Shown here in pieces: positions 1-4,811 of a DNA stretch of 6,216 nt. The position numbers and the translations under genes were made by a program. The notes beneath the pieces were generated by a model that saw only the letters and a list, made by a program, of their open reading frames with translations, was not told the DNA's origin and made no database searches. Origin of the DNA: an uncultured Oribacterium sp. (lineage in GTDB: Bacteria > Bacillota > Clostridia > Lachnospirales > Lachnospiraceae); the NCBI GenBank assembly GCA_900772695.1, contig CAAGRO010000405.1, positions 1-6,216 of the forward strand, given 5' to 3'. How positions within the stretch are numbered: position 1 is the stretch's first letter; every line of letters begins with the position of its first letter.

Positions 1-5
1 AACCA

Positions 6-14
6 TGCTAAAAT
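6..14 (+). promoter_or_regulatory. Extended -10 promoter of add
   Basis: TGC is followed directly by TAAAAT (9-14), a 5 of 6 match to TATAAT with the TG of an extended -10. The -35 would lie before the window. The -10 ends 30 bases before the add ATG, and the next nine bases, AGAGCTATC, recur in the same place after the addB -10. Transcription would start near base 20, giving a leader of about 24 nt. The call rests on motif and spacing only. Confidence 0.6.
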
Positions 15-28
15 AGAGCTATCTATAG

Positions 29-40
29 AAAGCAGGTGAC
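29..40 (+). promoter_or_regulatory. Ribosome binding site of add, long anti-SD match
   Basis: AGAAAGCAGGTGA around 27-39 matches the full complement of the 16S rRNA 3' end (AGAAAGGAGGTGA) at all but one base. The pairing is shifted toward the GGTGA part, with a C breaking the usual AGGAGG. It sits four bases before ATG at 44 and fixes that start. Confidence 0.7.
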
Positions 41-43
41 ACG

Positions 44-1057
44 ATGAAACGACTGATTGATTTACATATCCATCTGGATGGTTCGCTTCCGTACGAGACC
101 GTCCATAAGCTGATGCAGCAGGCGGGGATGCCGGCGAAGACGGATGCGGAGCTCTATCCGCGGCTGTCCGTACCGGAGGACTGCCGGGATCTCAATGAAT
201 ATCTGGAGAAGTTTGACTTCCCGCTTCAGCTCATGCAGAGCGCCGGAAACATTGAACAAATTGTATATGATCTTCTGAACGTGCAGCGCGCGGAGGGGCT
301 GGTGTATACGGAGATTCGTTTCGCGCCGCAGTTCCACTGTCAGCAGGGTCTCACGCAGGCGGCGGTGGTCGAGGCGGCCGTGGCGGGGCTTCGTCGCTTC
401 GAGAAGGAGCAGTACAGCTGCAGTTGTGCGGAGACGGCACCGGAGCTTCATGCCGGCCTCATCCTGTGCGCGATGCGTGGCGCTGATAATAAGGAAGCCA
501 ATCTGGAGACGGTTCGAGTGGCCGCGAAGTACCTCGGAAAGGGCGTGGTGGCGCTCGATCTTGCAGGCGCAGAGGCGCTGTTCCCGACGCGTGACTTCGA
601 AGATGTCTTCGCACTGGCCCGAGAGCTCGAAGTACCGTTTACGATTCACGCCGGTGAAGCGGATGGACCAGACTCCATCCGGACCGCGCTTGCCTTCGGT
701 GCCCGCCGGATCGGCCATGGTGTCCGTGCGCTCGAGGATGCCGCACTGGTGAAGGAGCTCGCCGAAAAGCAGATTCCGCTGGAGTGCTGCCCGACCTCGA
801 ATCTCAACACGAAGATGTTCCCGGACATGGCGCATTATCCGATCCGTGCGCTGCTCGAAGCCGGCGTGAGGGCCACGGTCAACACCGACAACATGACCGT
901 CTCCGATACCACGGAGTCGAAGGAGTTCGCGAAGCTCGAGCAGGCCATCGGCCTGACCGCAGCCGAGGAAAAGCAGCTTCTGCTCAATGCTGTCGACGCG
1001 ATCTTCGGTGGTGAGGACGAAAAGGAGCGGCTCCGGAAGCTGATTGCGGAGATGTGA
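44..1057 (+). CDS. add: Adenosine deaminase
   Basis: This cytoplasmic zinc enzyme hydrolyses adenosine and deoxyadenosine to inosine and deoxyinosine plus ammonia, in purine salvage. The 337-aa length is normal for the bacterial family and the protein looks complete. The N-terminal metal motif HIHLDGS gives H8 and H10. LILCAMRGA (139-147) is a family motif. HAGE places the third zinc ligand at H202 and the catalytic proton donor at E205. GHGVRA gives H225, and VNTDN gives the zinc-ligand D282. CCPTSN (248-253) is also typical. The residue after D282 is Asn (N283) where mammalian ADA has a second Asp (NTDD); I recall NTDN as common in one bacterial subfamily, so I do not read it as damage. The start is fixed by the binding site just upstream. 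It appears to be a single-gene unit with its own promoter, ending at the terminator 31 bases downstream. A less likely alternative is an adenine deaminase-like member of the same superfamily. Confidence 0.95.
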   Translation: MKRLIDLHIHLDGSLPYETVHKLMQQAGMPAKTDAELYPRLSVPEDCRDLNEYLEKFDFPLQLMQSAGNIEQIVYDLLNVQRAEGLVYTEIRFAPQFHCQQGLTQAAVVEAAVAGLRRFEKEQYSCSCAETAPELHAGLILCAMRGADNKEANLETVRVAAKYLGKGVVALDLAGAEALFPTRDFEDVFALARELEVPFTIHAGEADGPDSIRTALAFGARRIGHGVRALEDAALVKELAEKQIPLECCPTSNLNTKMFPDMAHYPIRALLEAGVRATVNTDNMTVSDTTESKEFAKLEQAIGLTAAEEKQLLLNAVDAIFGGEDEKERLRKLIAEM

Positions 1058-1087
1058 CCTTTTAAACGGATTTCCTGAAATTTAAAA

Positions 1088-1145
1088 GTGGCACTGTAAG
1101 CGCTTCAATCATCGAAGATGCCTACAGTGCCACTATTTTTATTTT
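1088..1145. terminator. Bidirectional rho-independent terminator between add and the FUSC-like gene
   Basis: GTGGCACTGTA (1088-1098) and TACAGTGCCAC (1123-1133) form a perfect 11-bp stem; CTTC/GAAG (1103-1106, 1114-1117) can add a small inner stem. On the plus strand the stem is followed by TATTTTTATTTT, serving add. On the minus strand it is followed by CTTTTAAATTT, serving the convergent gene, whose stop lies six bases from the stem. The plus-strand T tract overlaps the last codons of the minus-strand gene. Confidence 0.85.
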
Positions 1146-1798
1146 CGTCTTCTGCCGAAGTTCTCATGCTCCTGCTCGCGGAACTTCTTGTTCTTATGAA
1201 GATAGGACTGGAAAGCCTGTTCGGTATGTGTAAAGACGCTTCGGAAGGAGAGGCCGTTTTCACGATCACGCTTCGTCGGAAGAACGGTGGTGATGGCGAG
1301 CGCGATCAGGACACCGACACCGGTATCGATGATGCGGGCGATCGTGTACGGTACGACGCGTTCCTGACCGACCGTGAACATCACGACGAAATAAACGACG
1401 GTACCCGGCTGGATCGCGGAGTCCGCGCCGAGGGCCAGATTGCAGAGAAGTACGAGGCAGAGGCCGAGAACCATCCATGCCCAGTCCGGCACACCGAAGA
1501 GCGGGTTCGTATAGAGCGTATAAAACGGAATAACCAGCAGACCGCCGACGAAGGTGCCGATGAAACGGTTGAAGCCGTTATGGAAGCCTTCTTCGAACTG
1601 GCTGCCGACACCGTAGACCGCACCGATCAGCGCGAAGCATGGATTTCGGTCCTGGAAAAGATACTCATAGATGATGGCTGTCGCCAGCACGACCAGCGCA
1701 CTGCGCCATACACGATCGGTGATGCGTGGAAAACGGAACTTCTGCCGCTGAGTTGCGTTCTTAACATCCTGAGTTTCGTTCATGTGCTGTGTTTCCAT
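1139..1798 (-). CDS. FUSC / aromatic acid exporter family membrane protein
   Basis: This predicted inner-membrane protein of 219 aa resembles the small FUSC/ArAE-type proteins of Firmicutes, whose relatives export aromatic acids and similar compounds. The substrate here is unknown. Hydrophobic segments, by eye, lie at about 33-48, 54-66, 79-98, 106-123, 132-146 and 153-174. Family-like patterns are FNRFIGTFVGG (76-86) and RIIDTGVGVLIALAIT (155-170). The C-terminal tail of about 45 residues is hydrophilic and very basic (ends GRRRK). It is therefore much shorter than full FUSC proteins of roughly 350-700 aa and has only one membrane module. I chose the ATG at 1798 because AAGGAGG lies six bases upstream of it; an ATG at 1825 in the same frame would add nine residues but lies upstream of that site. 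The gene has its own promoter, and its expression may be controlled through the dyad at 1940-1959. Confidence 0.82.
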   Translation of the reverse strand: METQHMNETQDVKNATQRQKFRFPRITDRVWRSALVVLATAIIYEYLFQDRNPCFALIGAVYGVGSQFEEGFHNGFNRFIGTFVGGLLVIPFYTLYTNPLFGVPDWAWMVLGLCLVLLCNLALGADSAIQPGTVVYFVVMFTVGQERVVPYTIARIIDTGVGVLIALAITTVLPTKRDRENGLSFRSVFTHTEQAFQSYLHKNKKFREQEHENFGRRRK

Positions 1799-1804
1799 AA
1801 GCCG

Positions 1805-1811
1805 CCTCCTT
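1805..1811 (-). promoter_or_regulatory. Ribosome binding site that decides the start of the FUSC-like gene
   Basis: On the minus strand AAGGAGG lies six bases before ATG at 1798. No comparable site precedes the upstream in-frame ATG at 1825, so the shorter protein is preferred. Confidence 0.85.
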
Positions 1812-1844
1812 CGCCGGATATTCATGATTTTTCTATGATTTCAT

Positions 1845-1857
1845 CCGCGAAGCGCGG
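1845..1857 (-). other. Small hairpin in the FUSC-like gene leader
   Basis: CCGCG (1845-1849) and CGCGG (1853-1857) pair across a 3-base loop, in the predicted 5' leader of the FUSC-like mRNA about 50 bases upstream of its start. It has no T tract in the minus direction, so it is not a terminator. It may stabilise the leader. Confidence 0.4.
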
Positions 1858-1889
1858 TCTGATATCGTATGGAATATCGGATCCTACTT

Positions 1890-1918
1890 AATATATGGGC
1901 TCAGGAAAAGTGCGTCAA
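1890..1918 (-). promoter_or_regulatory. Sigma-A type promoter of the FUSC-like gene
   Basis: On the minus strand TTGACG (1913-1918) is followed after exactly 17 bases by TATATT (1890-1895). These match the consensus hexamers at 5 of 6 bases each. Transcription would begin near 1883, giving a leader of about 85 nt. Confidence 0.7.
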
Positions 1919-1939
1919 TCGCCGTACCGTTCTAAATTG

Positions 1940-1959
1940 CATACAATGCACATTGTATG
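1940..1959. promoter_or_regulatory. Perfect dyad, possible regulator operator upstream of the FUSC-like promoter
   Basis: CATACAATG (1940-1948) and CATTGTATG (1951-1959) are perfect reverse complements separated by two bases. The dyad lies 21 bases upstream of the -35, where an activator or a repressor of efflux genes could bind. The arms include ATAC and GTAT, the kind of half-sites seen at LysR-type operators, but the spacing differs and no regulator gene is in the window. The regulator is unknown. Confidence 0.5.
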
Positions 1960-2006
1960 TATTTCTGTCCAAGAATATGGAAAGATAGGTAGTACGTAAT
2001 GCGAGG

Positions 2007-2226
2007 CTGCACAGTGGGCGACCACCAGACGCCATACGGAGAGGTCGTGAAGAATCAAAATCCCACCCATTAGAAGTACTTAGAATTTTCCTTAGACCCT
2101 CTGACAACGCTGAGTTTTCATAAAGAAAACTCAGTGATTGCAGAGGGCTTAGTACTTCTTATGGGTGGGATTTTAGAGTCTTCCGAGCTCGGAGTACTGT
2201 GTGACTGGTGGTCGCCCACTGTGCAG
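2007..2226. repeat. 220-nt long inverted repeat (giant hairpin), possible MITE-like element or structured RNA
   Basis: Three nested pairs of arms are visible. The outer arms 2007-2028 and 2205-2226 are perfect 22-bp reverse complements. The middle arms 2057-2083 and 2148-2174 match at 25 of 27 bases. The inner arms are CCCTCTG (2097-2103) with CAGAGGG (2141-2147), and CTGAGTTTTC (2110-2119) with GAAAACTCAG (2125-2134), closing on the loop ATAAA (2120-2124). The stretches between outer and middle arms (2029-2056, 2175-2204) pair only loosely; the right one contains the 12-base palindrome TCCGAGCTCGGA (2182-2193). Weak symmetry continues outside (TAATGCGA on the left against TAATCCGA on the right). 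No open frame with a ribosome binding site lies inside, and I see no target-site duplication. It begins 12 bases past the ECF gene stop on that gene's strand. It could be a non-autonomous mobile element, a palindromic intergenic repeat or a long double-stranded RNA; it lacks the T tract of a simple terminator. Confidence 0.9.
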
Positions 2227-2238
2227 TCGGATTATAGT

Positions 2239-2820
2239 TTAGTGCGCGAGCTTCATGAAGAATCCAGCCTTCTGAAGTGCCGGGCGCAGTGCTGCATACA
2301 CGGCGACAGATACGACGAGGGATACGACGGCATTGATCGTGGTGGCGACGAAGTTGATCTTCAGGGACAGATCCGCAGCCGGCTTACCGAGGATGAGGAT
2401 CTTATACCAGTAGCCGATGATCGGGTCTGCAAACATATTGAAGATCAGACCGCAGGCTGCGGCGATGATGGTCCAGCGAAGGATGTGCTTCGGATCATCC
2501 GTCTTCGTGATGCCGCCGATTCTGTGTGCGACGAAGCCGGTGATGAGACCGATGAGCAGCTTACAGAACAGTGTCTTCGGTACGAGCGGTGCATAGACCG
2601 GATCCAGCAGATCACCGATGCTCATGCCGATCGCACCAGCGATACCACCGAGCGGACCACCGATGATGAACGCACCGAGTACCACGACGGCATTTCCGAG
2701 GTGGATGGATGTCATATCCGCACCGACCGGAATCTTGATCTGCAGGAAGGTGAAGACTGCATAGGAAAGCGCTGCGAACAGAGCGGCAAGCGCGAGCTGA
2801 TAGGTTTTCGAGTTATTCAT
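2239..2820 (-). CDS. ECF transporter S component
   Basis: This is the substrate-binding membrane subunit of an energy-coupling factor importer; such proteins bind a vitamin or similar micronutrient and dock onto a shared EcfA-EcfA'-EcfT module. The 193-aa length and the pattern fit the ECF S family formerly called DUF1393 (ECF-ribofla_trS type). The first helix carries small-residue motifs (ALAALFAALSYA, 10-21), typical of the surface facing EcfT. IHLGNAVVVLGAFIIGGPLGGIAG spans roughly 39-62 and is followed by a second Gly/Ala helix ending in GDLLDPVYAP. Further helices lie near 82-102, 115-137 and 157-178. The substrate cannot be read from the sequence, although the family includes riboflavin, queuosine-precursor and similar transporters. 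No ATPase or EcfT gene is adjacent, so it is an orphan S component using a module encoded elsewhere. AGGAGG lies seven bases upstream of the ATG. I recognise no known riboswitch upstream. Confidence 0.87.
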   Translation of the reverse strand: MNNSKTYQLALAALFAALSYAVFTFLQIKIPVGADMTSIHLGNAVVVLGAFIIGGPLGGIAGAIGMSIGDLLDPVYAPLVPKTLFCKLLIGLITGFVAHRIGGITKTDDPKHILRWTIIAAACGLIFNMFADPIIGYWYKILILGKPAADLSLKINFVATTINAVVSLVVSVAVYAALRPALQKAGFFMKLAH

Positions 2821-2827
2821 AATGTTG

Positions 2828-2833
2828 CCTCCT
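2828..2833 (-). promoter_or_regulatory. Ribosome binding site of the ECF S gene
   Basis: On the minus strand a perfect AGGAGG lies seven bases before ATG at 2820, which fixes the start. Confidence 0.85.
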
Positions 2834-2843
2834 CAGGTGTGTT

Positions 2844-2857
2844 CAGGCATCTGCCTG
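2844..2857. promoter_or_regulatory. Short dyad between promoter and ribosome binding site of the ECF S gene
   Basis: CAGGCA (2844-2849) and TGCCTG (2852-2857) are inverted copies two bases apart. The dyad lies in the short predicted leader of the ECF S gene, 10 bases upstream of its AGGAGG. It could be an operator or a small leader hairpin; there is no further support. Confidence 0.35.
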
Positions 2858-2868
2858 TTCTGCCCTGC

Positions 2869-2897
2869 ATTATAGGTCAGAGCTGGCACTATCGTAA
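2869..2897 (-). promoter_or_regulatory. Candidate promoter of the ECF S gene
   Basis: On the minus strand a perfect TATAAT (2869-2874) is preceded, 17 bases upstream, by a poor -35, TTACGA (2892-2897). Transcription would start near 2862, about 42 nt before the coding start. The -10 is strong and the -35 is weak, so an activator may be needed. Confidence 0.5.
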
Positions 2898-2986
2898 CTA
2901 CCAGTTTATTTTTATTTTATATGACCAGATGGCTGGATGAGACCACATTTGCTATAGAAAAGACGGTAGCTGTTCAGGCGAGGAGA

Positions 2987-3035
2987 CGCAGGGGACCGGC
3001 TGCGGAGTACTGTGCTTCTGTTGCCGGTCCCTGCG
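2987..3035. repeat. GC-rich intergenic hairpin
   Basis: CGCAGGGGACCGGC (2987-3000) pairs with GCCGGTCCCTGCG (3023-3035): 13 base pairs with one bulged G, and a 22-base loop. Neither side is followed by a T tract, so it is not a standard terminator. It lies between the divergent ECF S and metY genes, upstream of the best promoter for each. The loop holds CGGAGTACTGTG (3003-3014), which also occurs at 2190-2201 in the long inverted repeat. Confidence 0.7.
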
Positions 3036-3091
3036 GCCCTCGTCCGCACCGCTATAAAGCAAATTTATATCTGACTCCAGCCATCAAGTAT

Positions 3092-3120
3092 TATACAATA
3101 GCAGATGCGGGTGCTATGAT
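3092..3120 (+). promoter_or_regulatory. Candidate promoter of metY
   Basis: TGC is followed directly by TATGAT (3115-3120), an extended -10 of the same TGCTANNAT form as add and addB. TATACA (3092-3097) lies 17 bases upstream and matches the -35 at 4 of 6 bases. A start near 3127 gives a leader of about 160 nt. A weaker alternative is CTGACT (3071-3076) with TACAAT (3094-3099). Confidence 0.5.
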
Positions 3121-3126
3121 TTCACC

Positions 3127-3285
3127 ATCAGCTGAAGGAAATCACTTAAGAAACTGATTCACTTAAAGAAAGAACATCGGAACGAAAACACCGATGCGGA
3201 CTGCAGAAGCCGCCGGAATCATAGAGGAGAGTTCGGGTGGCCCGCAGATAGGAACGTGCAGCCGAAGCTGCAGAAGGAGATCATC
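3127..3285 (+). other. Structured 5' leader of metY
   Basis: The leader of about 160 nt holds several hairpins: CATCGG/CCGATG (3175-3180, 3191-3196), GCGG/CCGC (3196-3199, 3210-3213), CGGG/CCCG (3234-3237, 3241-3244) and TGCAGC-CGAA-GCTGCA (3257-3272). The last ends one base before the AAGGAG ribosome binding site (3274-3279). The self-complementary CTGCAG at 3201-3206 could instead pair with 3268-3273, which would open that last hairpin. GGTGGCCCGC (3236-3245) loosely resembles a T-box core, but no terminator or specifier stem was found. It does not match the SAM riboswitch cores I know. Control of metY by this leader is inferred. Confidence 0.4.
3142..3166. repeat. Pair of direct repeats in the metY leader
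   Basis: TCACTTAA occurs at 3142-3149 and again at 3159-3166, 17 bases apart. Both copies run on into A-rich sequence containing AGAAA. They could be tandem protein-binding half-sites or chance. Confidence 0.3.
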
Positions 3286-4599
3286 ATGCCAAAGAAGCCA
3301 TATGTAGACAGAAATTACGGATTTGATACCAAGGCCATCCACGTAGGACAGGAGAATCCGGATCCGGCGACCGGCGCAAGAGCGGTTCCGATCTACCAGA
3401 CCAGCGCCTTCGTCTTCAACGATGCCGATCATGCCGCTGCCCGTTTCGCACTGAAGGATGCAGGAAACATCTATGCGCGACTGACAAACCCGACCGAGGA
3501 TGTCTTCGAGCAGAGAGTGGCCGCCCTCGAGGGTGGTGTCGCCGCACTCGGTGTCGCATCTGGTGCCGCTGCCGTTACCTACGCATTTAAGGCCGTTGCG
3601 CATGCCGGCGACCACATCGTTTCCGCGAAGAACATCTACGGCGGAACCTACAACTACCTCGCACATACTTTTACAGACTACGGTGTAACCACCACTTTCG
3701 TAGATCCGTACAACTACGAGGAGGTAGAGGCAGCCATCCAGCCGAACACGAAGGCCCTCTATGCCGAGACCCTCGGTAACCCGAACGGCGAGGTCCTCGA
3801 TCTCGATAAGTGGGTAGAAATTGCACACAAGCATGACCTCCCGCTCATCATCGATAACACCTTCGCAACCCCGGTACAGATCCGTCCGATCGAGCACGGT
3901 GCTGACATCGTCGTTCATTCAGCGACGAAGTTCATCGGTGGTCATGGAACCACCATCGGCGGCGTGATCGTCGATGCCGGCAAGTTCAACTGGAACCAGC
4001 CGGAGAAGTGGCCATGGCTCGCAACGAAGAACGAATCCTACCACGGCGTGACCTTCGCTACTGACTGCGCACCGGCTACCATCGCGACCTATCTTCGTGC
4101 CATCATCCTTCGTGACGAGGGCGCAACCCTTGCACCGCTTAACGCATGGCTGCTCCTGCAGGGCATCGAGACCCTGGCGCTCCGTGTAGAGCGTCACACC
4201 GAGAATGCACTGAAGGTCGTTGATTACCTGTCGAAGAATCCGCATGTGGCTTACGTTTCTCATCCGGCGGCTTCGAAGGATCCGGTACAGCAGGCTCTCT
4301 ATCAGAAGTACTATCCGAACGGCGCCGGCTCCATCTTCACCTTCGACATCGACGGTGACGAGCAGAAGGCGAAGGACTTCATCGATAACCTCGAGCTCTT
4401 CTCTCTGCTGGCCAATGTTGCCGACGTGAAGTCTCTCGTGGTACACCCTGCAACCACGACCCACGCAGAGTGCAACGACGCTGAGCTCGCCGACCAGGGC
4501 ATCAAGCGGAACACCATCCGCCTCTCCATCGGTATCGAGAATGTGGAGGACATCATCGCCGACCTCGACCGCGCATTTAAGGCCGTCTTCGGAGACTGA
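3286..4599 (+). CDS. metY: O-acetyl-L-homoserine sulfhydrylase
   Basis: This cytoplasmic PLP enzyme of the Cys/Met metabolism family joins sulfide to O-acetylhomoserine to give homocysteine and acetate, in methionine synthesis. The protein is 437 aa, typical for MetY and longer than cystathionine gamma-synthase (about 380-400 aa). YARLTNPT (63-70) gives the PLP-phosphate contacts Y63 and R65; ASGAAA (91-96) and NIYGGTY (116-122) give S92 and the ring-stacking Y118. IIDNTFATP (188-196) holds D190, which contacts the PLP nitrogen. SATKFIGGHG (212-221) holds the Schiff-base lysine K215. TIRLSIGIE (410-418) carries the substrate-carboxylate R412. The insert around 229-256 separates MetY from MetB. 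I start at ATG 3286, with AAGGAG six bases upstream, not at a GTG 30 bases earlier that lies in a leader hairpin. Codon choice is strongly biased (mostly CCG, ATC, AAC, GAC), which suggests high expression. The gene ends in tandem stops TGA TAA and appears to be transcribed alone. Confidence 0.95.
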   Translation: MPKKPYVDRNYGFDTKAIHVGQENPDPATGARAVPIYQTSAFVFNDADHAAARFALKDAGNIYARLTNPTEDVFEQRVAALEGGVAALGVASGAAAVTYAFKAVAHAGDHIVSAKNIYGGTYNYLAHTFTDYGVTTTFVDPYNYEEVEAAIQPNTKALYAETLGNPNGEVLDLDKWVEIAHKHDLPLIIDNTFATPVQIRPIEHGADIVVHSATKFIGGHGTTIGGVIVDAGKFNWNQPEKWPWLATKNESYHGVTFATDCAPATIATYLRAIILRDEGATLAPLNAWLLLQGIETLALRVERHTENALKVVDYLSKNPHVAYVSHPAASKDPVQQALYQKYYPNGAGSIFTFDIDGDEQKAKDFIDNLELFSLLANVADVKSLVVHPATTTHAECNDAELADQGIKRNTIRLSIGIENVEDIIADLDRAFKAVFGD

Positions 4600-4628
4600 T
4601 AAAATTTTATAACACAGATCATCTCATG

Positions 4629-4653
4629 AACCGGAAGCCCCAGGCTTCCGGTT
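4629..4653 (+). terminator. Transcription terminator hairpin after metY
   Basis: AACCGGAAGCC (4629-4639) pairs perfectly with GGCTTCCGGTT (4643-4653) across the 3-base loop CCA. The stem is strong, but only ATTTAGTGTGTT follows, so the T tract is short. Its position 30 bases past the metY stop supports a terminator. Confidence 0.75.
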
Positions 4654-4711
4654 ATTTAGTGTGTTACAGTTCCGGCTCCCTCTGCAGTCTGCTTTTCTGA
4701 AGTAAAAAATA

Positions 4712-4728
4712 TGCAACAGGTTGTTGCA
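4712..4728. promoter_or_regulatory. Perfect dyad upstream of the addB promoter
   Basis: TGCAACA (4712-4718) and TGTTGCA (4722-4728) are perfect reverse complements separated by GGT. It is about 50 bases upstream of the addB -10. On the minus strand it is followed by TATTTTTTAC, so it could also act as a weak terminator of antisense transcription. It does not match the Clostridium/Bacillus LexA box (GAAC-N4-GTTC). Confidence 0.4.
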
Positions 4729-4773
4729 CAAATTTTATTTCAACCAATGTACTGAAAAATGCACCTGCCCCTG

Positions 4774-4782
4774 TGCTATCAT
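4774..4782 (+). promoter_or_regulatory. Extended -10 promoter of addB
   Basis: TGC is followed directly by TATCAT (4777-4782), a 5 of 6 match to TATAAT. No good -35 lies at 16-18 bases, as expected when an extended -10 carries recognition. The following AGAGCTATC (4783-4791), the AGGTGAC ribosome binding site and the 30-base distance to the ATG all match the add promoter region. Confidence 0.6.
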
Positions 4783-4798
4783 AGAGCTATCAGAAAAA

Positions 4799-4809
4799 AG
4801 GCAGGTGAC
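4799..4809 (+). promoter_or_regulatory. Ribosome binding site of addB
   Basis: AGGCAGGTGAC lies two bases before the ATG at 4812. The useful pairing is through AGGTGA, the 3' part of the usual AGGAGGTGA, as in add. It supports this start over later in-frame Met codons. Confidence 0.6.
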
Positions 4810-4811
4810 CT

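Noticed and set aside
1118..1891. 257-codon plus-strand frame opposite the FUSC-like gene
   Set aside because: The minus strand carries the membrane-protein pattern, promoter and ribosome binding site; the plus frame is charged, without motif, and starts within the terminator.
1901..2107. 68-codon minus-strand frame within the inverted repeat
   Set aside because: It begins at a TTG inside the hairpin without a ribosome binding site and has no recognisable product.
2007..2226. Insertion sequence with a transposase
   Set aside because: The inverted ends suggest a mobile element, but only 220 bases lie within them and no transposase frame exists; kept as a repeat without assigning a family.
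2134..2940. 268-codon plus-strand frame opposite the ECF S gene
   Set aside because: Starts inside the long inverted repeat, has no ribosome binding site, and is antisense to a clear ECF S component.
2834..3060. Possible riboswitch upstream of the ECF S gene
   Set aside because: I compared the minus strand by eye with TPP, FMN, cobalamin, folate and preQ1 cores as I remember them and found no match. A covariance search would be decisive.
2921..3157. 78-codon plus-strand frame in the intergenic region
   Set aside because: Its ATG is preceded by T/A-rich sequence without a ribosome binding site, and it runs through the GC-rich hairpin and the metY promoter.
3227..3255. T-box-like string GGTGGCCCGC in the metY leader
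   Set aside because: The T-box core normally reads TGGNACCGCG and is followed by a terminator/antiterminator pair; neither is present, so I do not call a T-box.
3163..3918. 251-codon open frame on the minus strand opposite metY and its leader
   Set aside because: Antisense to the unmistakable MetY frame; no recognisable motif.
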